A stretch of DNA of 64,000 nt from Sinonovacula constricta (Eukaryota; Mollusca; Bivalvia; Cardiida; Solecurtidae): assembly GCA_007844125.1 (NCBI GenBank), contig CM017564.1, positions 19,920,115 through 19,984,114 on the forward strand. The letters are read 5' to 3'. The translations under genes and the position numbers were made by a program. Positions 34,723-47,400 of this stretch are shown piece by piece; position 1 is the stretch's first letter; every line of letters starts with the position of its first letter. Under the pieces are notes generated by a model. The model searched no databases, had not been told where the DNA came from, and saw only the letters and a program-made list of their open reading frames with translations.

Positions 34723-36914
34723 TTTTAAAATGTAATACCAGTGTCCAGTTTCTTTTTGCGCAGATTTTCGTGTTAATCAATCAATTACCAACGAACATAA
34801 CACTGATCGTTTAAAATAATATTTACACATTTAACAGGCATTGTTGGTGTTTAGATCTAATTGTTTCACAACTTTAAAAGTCGTTCACAATGGTGTCTAA
34901 ATTCATATATACGGTTAATTTGTATATTGTTAAAATTTCTATTTTTATATTATTAATCTTCTAAATTAAGGTGTAACTTTTAAATTTGACAAGAATATGA
35001 ATACATTTGTCCTGTGCCTTTTCAAATTTTAATAAATGTTACAATAGTCCTACTCATGGGGCCTTTTCATATTTTCTTATAATTGTAATACTACTGTTCT
35101 AGCTACATCAATTGCCAGTGACTGCGTTGATAAAGTACATTTGTATGTTGATTCTTAAACTAAAGTAGTGTAATATAATAATTGTTTATGTAATAGATCT
35201 ACTGTTAGAATCTATATTTGATTTTATTGTTTTATTATTAAAATTTCGCAGGAATTTTAACACATTCTGTTATCACATATCATTGTAATAACAAATAACA
35301 ATATCGTGTTACTGTTTTTTAATAATGCACTGACTCGGCATTCAAAATGTGTCCTCTGTTTGGAGAACATATCCTTTGCTTTGTAGAACAATTTTAAGGC
35401 AAGGTGTGAAACTTGAAAGTCAACATTATCATTCGCTTTAGTTAGCCTTTAAAACTTATTAACGATATCAAAATTACAACTCCACAAACCAGGTTTAAGC
35501 ACCCCAGTCGGCCCTTTTGCCGATTGACCGTTCCAAGGCGGTAACTGATGGTTTTTCTTTATGTGTGTTATGTCTCGTCGCTGTGTTTTTGTCACATTTA
35601 CATTTACCTTGTTTGCCTTTGTCTACTGGTAGATAAAATTTAAATATCTGTGAAAATTTTGATAGGACCTTTTCTTATTTACCTCTTCTTTTTTTGCTCC
35701 GGAGTAAAAAGAAATAAATATAAAAGCTTCATTTTAAATAATTAATAATTGAATATCTGAATGAGGTCATAATTACGAAAAGCTACCACAATAAGTGATT
35801 TTAAGATTTTGTTTCCACAATGATATTATTTATTTAAATTATAACTATATGAACGTGCGAATCTTTCTACAACTTATTGGTTTACAGAACACTGTTTGAA
35901 AAAAGTGATATCAAAACATCATGTGTGTTTCTGGTTTGTTTTTTGTTTGCTTTGTTTATTTGTTTGTTTTTGTTTATTTGTGTTTGCATAGAATGCAGTA
36001 TTATCATATAATATAAAAGTTTAAAGTAGTAAATGTCTCCGTATGGATCAAACTAAATGGTATCCTAAATAGTGCCTGATGGTTTAAAACGAAAGCACGC
36101 TTTTAGAAATAAAACCAAATAAATTTCCCGTTTAAACGAGTGTTGTTCATGCCATACATGTTTGTATCTCATAGTTGTCATGACATCATGAATATTTTAA
36201 CAAAAATAAATTTTATCTATATGCATTATAGTTAGCTGTTTTAAGGCAACTAACCGATGATTGATAGGGCTTACCACTTCACACAAACACACTGATACAG
36301 TATTATTTTAAGCGGGCACATCGATGTATAATACAGAATATGCCGCTCATACAAACCACTGGGAACAAACTGAACATGTCCTGTTTGATATAAAGATTTA
36401 TATATGGCGGAAATCCCTATGGCGGGTGAGAGTGATTATAAATAGATGAAATATCAGGTAATGCTTTATCTATTGCACTGTCTTACTGTATTGATCGAAA
36501 ATCGCCAAACGGTCACGTCAGCATCGTATATTTCTTTGGTATCCATTCGGCAGGGGAACAATGTAAGCTAAAACTTCGAAAGAAACTTGCTAGCATCTTA
36601 AGAAACTATTGATAATGATCATACCCACGTGCCTGCTAACTTTATAATCCTTCTCATATACTGAGGCTGGCACCGCCTTTAAAATAGCCCAAACAAAAGG
36701 CCTATTGAAATATTTAAAGATTCCTTTGAAATCTAAAAATGCTCACATGGGTTTGCTGCGCGTAAGTTATTGTAAAAGGCTGGTTTATTATGATTTAATG
36801 TATGATGCAAATCTTCGTTCGCCGTCCACACAAAACAGCTCAAATATTTGCACAATCAGCAAAGAGGCCACAAATAGAACGTAGTAAAGATAAGGGTCTA
36901 TATATATATGGCAT
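34723..36914. other. Intergenic DNA downstream of paralogue 3
   Basis: Includes a probable 3' UTR (to AATAAA at 35031) in which TAATACCAGTGTCC is the inverse of the ACACTGGTATTAG stretch after paralogue 2, then the LINE-like fragment. No further gene seen. Confidence 0.5.
35478..35685 (+). mobile_element. Probable LINE 3'-end fragment, copy 2
   Basis: CACCCCAGTCGGCCCTTTTG, CCGATTGACCGTTCCAAGGC, TGTCTCGTCGCTGTGTTTTT and TTTTGATAGGACCTTTTCTT. Better preserved than the copy at 17730. Confidence 0.5.
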
Positions 36915-37205
36915 GCAAAAGTTTGGACCAAAATTTATTTTCTCAAATAGCCAAACAGGTCATTGTTACCTGATAAGTTCCTGCAAAATGCTGGTTATTG
37001 GTGTCCTATGCCTGTATGAACAGTCAGGTATAATTCACCACTTGTCATTGCAAACAGATATTTCCTATCCGAGCCACGCTGCAGAGATAACTATTTATAA
37101 ACTTAAAAAACAACAACACATGACCATATACTTTTGAGATCACGTTACATAATCATCCGGGGTATTCCGCTCTGACGTCGACATTTATTTTCAGCAGAGA
37201 CCACA
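36915..37205 (-). mobile_element. Repeat family C copy
   Basis: Reverse orientation: AAGTTTGGACCAAAATTTAT, TTACCTGATAAGTTCCTGCA, TCCGAGCCACGCTGCAGAGA, then CGCTCTGACGTCGACATTTA. Confidence 0.6.
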
Positions 37206-37458
37206 TTTAAGTGTTGGAAAGAATAAACATTCAGAGTGATTTCCCTTTTCGTGATTTGTTCTGTCTAATTATTCAGTAAGTGTTCACAATCGTATTTATT
37301 AAGGCTGAAGTATAAATTTACACGAACATTACGCTCAAATTCCCCAAAGTAGTTGTTCAATATTGTTGTAAGTATTTGATAAACTGTCGGATACCACCTT
37401 TAAAACGATTTTGTTACTGTTGCGTATGTATGATTTTTGTCGGTTAAAAAGGCTAAAC

Positions 37459-37771
37459 ACCGGACCTGGTAGCGCAATCGGTAGAGCATCGGCTCCAGGT
37501 ACGGGAGGCCCCGGGTTTGATCCCGGACCGCGAGATACCTTTCCTTAACAATGGTAGTGATAAAGTTCCCTTGCTAACGCTCAAGCTAATATAAGGGTAG
37601 TTCCATGACTGGTTGGCTCAGTGTCAGGATAATGTGACTGAGTGTGGAATCATGCCAGGTGTTCACGGCATGCTATACACAGTGAAGGCAGCACTATATC
37701 GGCTTCAAATGGACACTGTCTCCAGATAACTGAAATACTGTTGGTGGGACGATAAACCCAATAAACAAACG
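37459..37771 (+). mobile_element. SINE family A copy, 10-bp target-site duplication
   Basis: AAGGCTAAAC at 37449-37458 and 37772-37781 flank the element. Head CGCAATCGGTAGAGCATCGG; box B region GGGTTTGATCCCGG. Confidence 0.88.
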
Positions 37772-37781
37772 AAGGCTAAAC

Positions 37782-39463
37782 TTTGCCAGAGCATCTAAAC
37801 TAATAGATTTTGAAATATCACCACATACCGGAAGATTATATTTGAACATAATAGTGGCATATTCTCACCACTATTTAGTTATCCGTTGTCATAAACCATA
37901 TGTAACTTTCACGTTATTTATCTGGTAACCATCGGCGGAACTCACGGTAAATAAACCGTCGGTTACTTGGCCAGAAAAAAACTTCGTTCCCATGAATATA
38001 TGCATGAAGTATTTGATTGCCTTTGTGTCCGAAAAGAACAGGCGTAGCAAGTTGGTGCGGCCATCTTGGTTGACCAAATTTGTTACTTCATATTTAACTT
38101 CAGTTAAAGAGAAGTGTCGATGTAACGCGCGTTCTCATTGGATCATTGGTTGCTATGAATGTTCATTTAACGTTTACCAGCCTAATATCCCACGGCGGCC
38201 ACGAAGCAGAGCGTTTTGAAAGAACGTGGGTTTGGACGATGCCCGATAACGTGAAATTACCCACAGCTAACATGACAGCTGATCAAAGTATCTAGACATG
38301 ATTGTTGACGTGTTTATGTAGCCATCATATACATGTTATCCTTGTCTCACAATATCTCAAGTTGTGTGTTTTGTTTTCGAATTACATAGATGCGAGCTAT
38401 TAGTATTATGATAATTTTAGCAACGTCAAACAAATGTTTGGGTAGAACCACCGGCGCATCGCAGGTCAACGTTTAGTCATTCGCCTCGTAGCCCCGCGCT
38501 AGGAGGATAAGCAGTCTTATATGTTACAAGTCGGTGAAAAGAAAGTTTTCTTCAAAGTTAAAAATCTTTTTACATACCATTTGTCTAAAATTAGATTATG
38601 TATTTAGATATATTATTCCACTTTTAGCGGACACAGTGTTGCCTTTACGGTGAAACGTTACACTCTATGTAGAGACGTGTACATTTATTGTGAAAAATGA
38701 ACCGGCAAGTAGTGGCTAAGAAATGGCAATACAAAGTTTCCTGTTATGATATTTATCTGACCTCATCATAAACCGGTTTTTATCCTACCAGAAACATTTA
38801 ACGAAAACCTCAAAACATTTCATAATAATTTGATTTGTGTGCGTGTGTTTGCGCACGCGCACTTGGGTGTGTGAAAACTGTTAATGATCATGTGGCGAAA
38901 AGATGCCATATAAGAACATGTAGTATTACAAAATATTCTGTTGTCAGTAGGTTGGGAGAATCAAACGTGAAGCAGGTGATCAACTATATTCAGTCATGTT
39001 TAACTCAGAAATAAGGTTAACTTGGACACTCCAAAATTTTACTACAATTATTCGTAAGATAGTGATTTGGATTGTCTCCCCTGACTGTCCTAGAAGGAGT
39101 AAAAAAAACACCAAACAATATTTCTTTCCATTGTTTAATACATAAAATAATATCCGTTAACAATAAATATTTCAAATTAAAACAACAGTGACCTAGCTAA
39201 AATGAACAACAAACAACTACATCAATTATGACTTTACAACAATGATTTCTAAAATATCTATCACAAAGTGTAGGTACAATCGTGTAATAGTTAGTATAAT
39301 ACATATATCATATTAAAGATTTTACAATAGAAGAAAATAACAAGAATCTGCCAAATTTCTTTTCGCACTAACTATGCGCCATCACAAACCACATTAATCA
39401 TCTTTCAGCTGTCTAGAGACATGACATACTACATCGTCAGACACCCACGACCGATCCATTCCG
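37782..39463. other. Intergenic DNA
   Basis: A 75-codon plus-strand ORF at 37992-38219 has no recognised similarity. Nothing else found besides the SINE fragment at 38428. Confidence 0.5.
38428..38515 (-). mobile_element. SINE family B fragment
   Basis: GTTTGGGTAGAACCACCGGC and GCATCGCAGGTCAACG, then a scrambled end. Confidence 0.5.
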
Positions 39464-39616
39464 TTACTCTCCATTCATCGCCCGTGGGATATTTAGTTCA
39501 CTTTTCTCCGTTTCTGGTAATGATATTTCATTAGTCGCTTCATAATCCGATGAAGATTCCAATCTAATACTCGTTCTTTCATTGTTTCGACAGACTTTTA
39601 AAAATGGCGACGCCAT
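39464..39616 (-). CDS. Possible 50-codon ORF or first exon of an unknown gene
   Basis: Starts ACAACAATGGCG, a strong animal initiation context, and encodes MASPFLKVCRNNERTSIRLE followed by a Ser/Glu-rich tail ending RAMNGE. A CCAAT box (39676-39672) lies about 55 bp upstream on the same strand, as expected for a promoter. Composition is protein-like, but the ORF is short, no homologue is recognised and no downstream exon could be linked. It may equally be chance. Confidence 0.25.
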   Translation of the reverse strand: MASPFLKVCRNNERTSIRLESSSDYEATNEISLPETEKSELNIPRAMNGE

Positions 39617-39679
39617 TGTTGTAATTCTAGTCTTCACTCTGAAGAGTGTGGATTTTGTAAGCAGTACTATGATTGGTCA

Positions 39680-41520
39680 ATTCTTGTTCTATTCAGTTCG
39701 ATAAGACGACAGAAAAAAATAACCCACGGTCGACGAATGTAGTTAAACGGAATAGTCGAGCGTGCGTATCCGACGATGGGCATACTATTGAATATTACAA
39801 TTATTATAATTAATATACCATTTTTATTCATAAATAAATCAAATTAATTTGCTTAATATATGTATGTGTATTTTGTAATAATAAAAATCATATGAGATTA
39901 AACTATCACCGAAACATAATCAATGAGACAAAAATAAAATAAACACCAAAGTTTTAAACACAAATTAATAAAAAAAACAATTAACAATAGTAATTATACA
40001 TATAAGTCAGATCTTGGAGGTCATTATGAAAGACAAGTCCATAGATTATCTCTATTCCTGTGTTTTATATTAGGAATTAAAATAAGGTTTGATAAGGGAC
40101 AATATTATTTTACATTGATAATATATAATCTACCATTTAAAAATAATGAACATTATAAAACAAAACTAATGTAATCAAAACTGTAAAGTTGGTATTTTTC
40201 TGTAATTCAAATTTGTATACCGACTCACTTAAAACATTGGTCAAGATTTTCTTTTAGTACGGTTATTATTGCCTCTAGCAAGAAGAACAAACTTTAAACT
40301 TACAAAGATAAATTAAAAGTTGTCAGAATCTAACGTTGTCAGAATCTAACAAAAAATGACAAAGTTCACAAGAATAAGAAATACAAAGGCTGTATATTAA
40401 TATACATAACACAACCAATGCACATATTGGTAACTCGGAAACTGGAATGTACCTACAGATATATTTTATTCTATAATTCTATTAAGACAGGTTTAAGGGC
40501 TGTTGTAGCCACTAGTTAAAATAGGGAATTAACATCAAGATAAACAAAACATAATCATAATAACTTCACATATTGGTTTTTCACTTAGTTATTCCCCAAT
40601 TATGAAATGAAAGAAATGCATTAGCTATCTTCTTTGTGGGTATTTTCATAAAATTTATGTAAGAACTATACATGGACTTAATTAATTTTTAATAGGACTA
40701 TTTTTAAAAAGTGTTCAAGCATGTGACCCATTTGTATTTCAATCAACAAGATACAATTTTATGTGCATGTTGCACTTTAAAATGTTATCAAAGGTTTAAA
40801 AGTTGAAAATTTAATTTAATCTTTTTAAAATAACTAAACACCCAACACCTCCTAAAAGGGAGGTAATAAAGTAGTATTTGAATACATGTAGATACAGTAA
40901 CATCCCTTTATCCATGAAAATATGAATGTTTGAATCATTTATAAAGGAATAAAATATCATGATTATATTTATCAATCCATATTGTAGTAATGTACCATAA
41001 AGTAGATATTATGAAAATTATTGGAATGTAAGTACTGGCCTTTTTATCAAGGGCAGTAAGTTTGTAAAGTATCAAGCCAATAGTTTGGCATAGTTTGAAA
41101 TTCTCACAACACAATACAAACATATTGCACACCCCTTTGAAAAATGAGGCAAAACAAGTATATAATATGTCCACAAATCTGCATGCATGGAAATGTTGGA
41201 AATGAAATCAAAATATACATTGTGTAAATAAAAAAATGAAAACAGATGTTAACTTTAATTATTTATATTGTACATTTATGTATAATTATTACTTGTGTAT
41301 CAATTTTGTTATGTTAAATAAGAAAAAAAAACATTAAAGAGAGACAGTTCATTCAAAACTACCATTGTTGTACTAACATGAAAGTGTGTTTTTTATGACT
41401 AATGCCACAAATGAACTCTTTCTATTATGAAGACATTGTGTTCACAAAACAGATATAGTGCTGCCTTAGCTGTGCCAACAGGGCACAGGACTGATTTTGT
41501 GTTGTCTAATGCTGTAAGTA
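39680..41520. other. AT-rich intergenic DNA
   Basis: No gene, RNA or repeat recognised. A 79-codon minus-strand ORF at 40935-41174 looks hydrophobic and Ile/Tyr-rich as expected from AT-rich sequence. Confidence 0.55.
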
Positions 41521-42560
41521 AGCTTCTCTAGTCATATGGAGATAGCAGATATCAAGATAGCCAACACTGACATAGCAGATATCAAGATAGCCAACACTGA
41601 CATAGCAGATAGCAGATATCAAGATAGCCAACACTGACATAGCAGATACTTAGACTACCGGTATAGGGATAGCCAATACTAAGATTGTCAATATAGAGAT
41701 AGCTGATATCTAAATAGCCAATATCGCATTAGCCAATACCAAGATTGCTAATATAGAGATAGCGGGTATCTAAATAGCCAATATCGTATTAGCCAATACC
41801 AAGATTGCCAATATAAAGATAGCTGATATCTAAATAGCCAATATTGCATTAACCGATACAAAGATTGCCAATATAAAGATAGCTGATATATAAATAGCCA
41901 ATATCACATTAACCGATACCAAGATTGCCAATATAGCGATAGCTGATATCTAAATAGCCAATATCGCATTAACCGATACCAAGATTGCCAATAAAGAGAT
42001 AGCTGATATCTAAATAGCCAATATCGCATTAACCGATACCAAGATTGCCAATAAAGAGATAGCTGATATCTAAATAGCCAATATCGCATTAACCAATACC
42101 AAGATTGCCAATATAGAGATAGCTGATATCTAAATAGCCAATATTGCATTAGCCGATACCAAGATTGCCAATATAGCGATAGCTGATATCTAAATAGCCA
42201 ATATCGCATTAGCCAATACCAAGATTGCTAATATAGAGATAGCGGGTATCTAAATAGCCAATATTGTATTAGCCAATACCATGATTGCCAATATAAAGAT
42301 AGCTGATATCTTAACAGCCAATATCGCATTAGCCAATACCAAGATTGCAAATATAGAGATAGCTGATATCTTAACAGCCAATATCGCATTAGCCAATACC
42401 AAGATTGCCAATATAGAGATAGCTGATATCTAAATAGCCAATATCGCATTAGCCGATACCAAGATTGCCAATAAAGAGATAGCTGATATCTAAAAAGCCA
42501 ATATCGCGTTAGCCGATACCAAGACTGCCAATAAAGAGATAGCTGATACCTTAATAGCTG
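41521..42560. repeat. 60-bp minisatellite x16
   Basis: Period is exactly 60 for most units: AGCTGATATCTAAATAGCCA, then ATATCGCATTAGCCGATACC, then AAGATTGCCAATATAGAGAT. At 41521-41640 a shorter period of about 35 bp (AGATATCAAGATAGCCAACA) precedes it. Minus-strand ORFs with a 20-residue period (YQLSLYWQSWYRLMRYWLFR) result from this. Confidence 0.95.
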
Positions 42561-43500
42561 AAACCGTGATGAGTCAAAAATGTTATCACAAACACATTCA
42601 GTTATTCTGTATAAATCAAAAGAAATGTGTTTACTTTTTATATAATGCAATAACATAGACTTTTTTCTTATGCTTCATTACTGGAACATAATAACATAAC
42701 AAATAATAATTATATTGTATATATAAAGAAATATGCAAAACACATTTTAAATTGTAAATAAGACAAAATACATTGCATAACACAAAAGAAATTCATTAAG
42801 AACAAGCTCAGTGTACCAATGATAAACTACTGATAAATTATAATCGATAAGGAGGCAAGAGACTGAAATTTACAATACAAGATAATGTATGAAATGTTAA
42901 TTGACATTATAACTGCCAATTAAAGGCGCTAATTAAAACTTTTTCAGTAGGTGGAACACTCAAAACTGTAATGATAACAAAGAGACATAGAAACTTTACT
43001 TTTGGCTCAAGGGATGTTCAGCGATTGACTAGTTCAAAAACAAATCTTAACCAATCAAAACACATGGTAAAAATTAGTGCTACTTAAATCTATCCTTCTT
43101 CAGCAAAAGGAACGATTCTCCAGTTACTTTAAAACATATAAGAGATATACTAAAAGCAGGTCACAACAACCATTAAAGCTTACAATATTCTGGCAGTTGA
43201 ATACATTTGAATTAAGTGTTTGATTATTAAATGTTAAGTTGCCTCCATAACTTACATACATGTGACCTTTAATTTCTTTGACAAATGTATTAACTAAATC
43301 TATCTTCAACTTTAAAAAATTATTTTAGTTTTAAATACATGTGAACTTTTTCTGAGTCCAAGGTGGGAGATTTTCAGGGGGAAAGAGCCAGAAAAAGTTA
43401 TTTCCATATAAACAAAGAAGGAATTATCTGTTTCAAAAACAGAGGTTTCTAAAAATATTAAAAAAACACCCCTCATTTTCAAGTTATTTTGAACCATAAA
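42561..43500. other. AT-rich intergenic DNA between two minisatellites
   Basis: Nothing recognised. Confidence 0.55.
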
Positions 43501-43745
43501 AGTGGGAGTATCCCTCTAAAAGTGGGAGTATCCCACTAATAGTGGGAGTATCCCTCTAAAAGTGGGAGTATTCCTCTAAAAGTGGGAATCTCCCTCTAAA
43601 AGTGGGAGTATCCCTCTAATAGTAGGAATCTCCCTCTAAAAGTGGGAGTATCCCTCTAAAAGTGGGAGTATCCCTTTAAAAGTGGGAGTATCCCTCTTAA
43701 AGTGGGAGTATCCCTCTAAAAGTGGGAGTATCCCTCTAAAAGTGT
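43501..43745. repeat. 20-bp minisatellite x12 near the SLC12A8 3' end
   Basis: AGTGGGAGTATCCCTCTAAA repeated about 12 times with few changes, just beyond the candidate poly(A) signal of SLC12A8. Confidence 0.95.
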
Positions 43746-43779
43746 ATGATTATAATACACACAGCAAATAATTCTTTCT

Positions 43780-44298
43780 TTTATTGCTGCAATGAAAACA
43801 AATGATAAATATTAAAGGATGACAATATGGTTAGAAAATGGTTATGTTGAGTTTTTTCAGACAATGAAGAGTAAAAATTAAAGTACATGACGACATGAAA
43901 ATCTTGCCATAGATCTTTTACAACATTCTATAATCCACAATCACAACATAATAAATATACAATCATGTAAAAAGAACACAATCATGTAACAATCATGCAG
44001 ATACTTACACAATGTTTTGTATAAGTCTAGGATTCATGTAACAACACCACAATCATGTAAAGGAGATAAAATCATGTAACAATTATACAGCAATTTAAAA
44101 GTTTAACCTGTATATATTTATCATACATTCATCTAGGAAGATGCAATCATGTCATAGGATACAATTATTATAACATTTACACAATCATGTAAAATACCAA
44201 CATCTAAGGACGCATTCACTTAACAATAAAACAATTATGAAACACCTATATTCGCAAAATTCTGTAATTAAAAAAATACAATAAGTACTTTAAGTGGG
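43780..44298 (-). other. Probable SLC12A8 3' UTR with candidate poly(A) signal
   Basis: AT-rich, noncoding. The first canonical AATAAA on the minus strand after the stop is at 43785-43780, about 514 nt downstream, just before the 20-bp array. It also holds scattered ACAATCATGTAA-like near-repeats. Assignment as UTR is inference. Confidence 0.4.
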
Positions 44299-44467
44299 TC
44301 ATTCTTCGGAGTCGTAATCATCGAAATTCTCTCCCTGAACCACCTCCGACTGATGGTATCGCCCCCTACTGGCAAAGTCTTCATTATCTTCGGTGAGTTG
44401 TGCAGCAAGGGTGGTAACTGCGGGTGTACTTGGGGCCACAATTATCTCCTCATGGGAACCTTTCCCA
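44299..44467 (-). CDS. SLC12A8: SLC12A8 last coding exon (C-terminal tail)
   Basis: 169 nt, phase 2 to stop. [15 protein letters not shown], then [20 protein letters not shown], ends in a very acidic DDYDSEE. The human tail has EQIILAPS and LTQENADFATRDRYHHSSLV at the same place. Acceptor CTCTCTGCAG. Confidence 0.95.
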
Positions 44468-47400
44468 CTGCAGAGAGAAAAAGGAACTTGGTGTTGTGAC
44501 TTAAAAAACAACAACATAAATTAAAAACAAACAAACAATAAAGCAAAATTAAACAAACAAAACAAAAAATAAGTAAATGATGATACAATATATAATATGG
44601 GTTAAAATGATGAAAATAAAAAGCTTTTATATTCTGATATTATTTATGTTTTTACATACCCTTAAAAAAGATCAATCATGGTCAAGTGCTACATATCAAC
44701 AAATTGAAGCTCCCCAACCCTCAACTACATAAATCTAGTTCTAGTTTTAACAAGGATCAGAGCTGTCATAAGGGAAGGTCTTCCAGCGGACCTGTGGTGT
44801 ACCTGTGGTTCTACCCAGTCTATGGCATAAAATATTTCGCTGCCAAAAACAGCTGTACACAATTCAAAAGCCGATCAAAACATCCCAAAACAATTTAAAA
44901 CTTTGACATCATTTTCAACAATATATAGGAAATAAGACAATGAAATAAATACCCCTAGATGTCACATTGTCACTTTTACTGTAGTCAACAATCATAACGA
45001 AGGGCCATCACTCAGTTAAATTCAAACCAATCCTGACCTAACAACTATCAAAGGGCCATCACTCAGTTAAATTCAAGCCAATCCTGATCAACAGCTATCA
45101 AAGGGCCATCACTCAGTTAAATTCAAGACAATCCTGACCTAACAACTATCAAAGGGCCATCACTCAGTTAAATTCAAGCCAATCCTGATCAACAACTATC
45201 AAAGGGTCATCACTCAGTTTAATTCAAGCCAATTCTGACCTAACAACTATCAAAGGGCCACCACTCAGTTTAATTCAAGCCAATCCTGACCTAACAACTA
45301 TCAAAGGGCCACCACTCAGTTTAATTCAAGCCTATCCTGACCTAACAAGCATATGCCCAACTAGAATTGGTGCTTTATAGTTCTGTAAAGTCTCTTCAAC
45401 ATCCAACAAAGAGTAGCTGGGAAATTGTAAACTCATCTACATATGAACCAACTGACCAAGCAAAGATGTGATTCCAATATAGGTCTCACATACTGGGTAT
45501 CTGGTGGTATAATAATTTCAAGGCAATATAAGATTTTGTTCATACAAATTCCTTACCTTATACATCTACGTATTCCAGCTTTTATCCAGGTGTAGAAATT
45601 AAACTCTGCAATACCTTGAAAATAAAATAAAACAAAAAATATCAATTAAATAGTTTTGTATTTTATTTTGAAAAAAGAAGGCCATGATGGCCCTATATTG
45701 CTCACCTGAGCACCACAGATATTTAGCCCTTTTGGCTATGCTTTTTCGAGAGATAAAAATTCTTTAAACAATCTCGATACAAGGCCACGAAATGGAATAC
45801 ATAAATAAAATATCAAAGCTCTAGCTCTTGTGGTTTCTAACAAGAAGCTTTTCAAAGTATTCCTATATAGCCATATAGGCAAAATGGCCATGACCCTGGC
45901 AGCCATGTTTATTGACAGATCCAAATGTTTTGAAGAATCTTGATACAGGACCACCCAAGGAACGTGCACTAAATAAAGGCTATGGCTCTTGTTTCTATAA
46001 ACAAGATTTCCTATGTTTTCCCATATAGCTTTATATGGACAATGGCCATGCTCCTGGTGGCCATGTTATCATATAATATATGATGAACGCTAACAGATGA
46101 GCCATGATTGGCAAAGGCATCTGAATTTCCAGTAAAATTTAACAACATTTAAGGTGGATTCTGACAGTGGGCCTGTATTAAATATTTGTAGGAATATCTA
46201 TCTGTTTGCTGGAACTGTTTTGTAGTACCCTCTTAAGTTTTTATCTAAGTAAAGTCTATTCTGAACCTAACTCAGTTGCACAAAGCAAAAAGTCATGGAA
46301 TAATTCACTCCTAATGTTCACTCTTTCCAACTAAATAAATAAGCATGACCTGTGGATTTCTGATAAAAATAGATAATGACGGCAGAGTGGATTGACCAGA
46401 TGATGGTTTAATGTAATCTTATAGTAAGTGGTCTGATTGTTTTATTTAATTTTTTTTTTTTTTTAAAAAATAGCTAATTGTGCAGCTATCTCCGCCAAGA
46501 AATACACATTTTGTGATGACAAGATGGGTGGTAGTCTTCAAGAGCTTATAGATATAGGGCATTAATAAACATGATTTCTCTTCGCCTTTTTCAGGTAATG
46601 ACAATTTATTTGGTTGTTTCACATTCAAACTGTCCAAACTGTATGATACGACCTTTATCCGATTTTTCAATAGTATTGAGTCTATAAATAGTATTTGGAA
46701 AATTCCATTCAATTAAAGCATTGGTACCGTACTTCTGCTTATAAATAAATGGTGTTCATCGAATGATGTAGTAATATACAACTTACCAGGAAAATATCCC
46801 GGGTTTGCCTGCCTTATGTAGATGTATACAACTTACCAGGAAAATATCCCGGGTTTGCCTGCCCTATGTAGATGTATACAACTTACCAGGAAAATATCCC
46901 GGGTTTGCCTGCACTATGTAGATGTATACAACTTACCAGGAAAATATCCTGGGTTTGCCTGCCCTATGTAGATGTATACAACTTACCAGGAAAATATCCC
47001 GGGTTTGCCTGCCCTATGTAGATGTATACAACTTACCAGGAAAATATCCCGGGTTTGCCTGTCCTATGTAGATGTATACAACTTACCAGGAAAATATCCC
47101 GGGTTTGCCTGTCCTATGTAGATGTATACAACTTACCAGGAAAATATCCCGGGTTTGCCTGCCCTATGTAGATGTATACAACTTACCAGGAAAATATCCC
47201 GGGTTTGCCTGTCCTATGTAGATGTATACAACTTACCAGGAAAATATCCCGGGTTTGCCTGCCCTATGTAGATGTATACAACTTACCAGGAAAATATTCC
47301 GGGTTTGCCTGCCTTATGTAGATGTATACAACTTACCAGGAAAATATCCCGGGTTTGCCTGGCCTATGTAGATGTATACGATAATGGCTGCCACCAGTTC

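Noticed and set aside
41904..42656. Trp/Tyr/Leu-rich minus-strand ORFs, possible membrane protein
   Set aside because: Exact 20-residue period of the 60-bp minisatellite.
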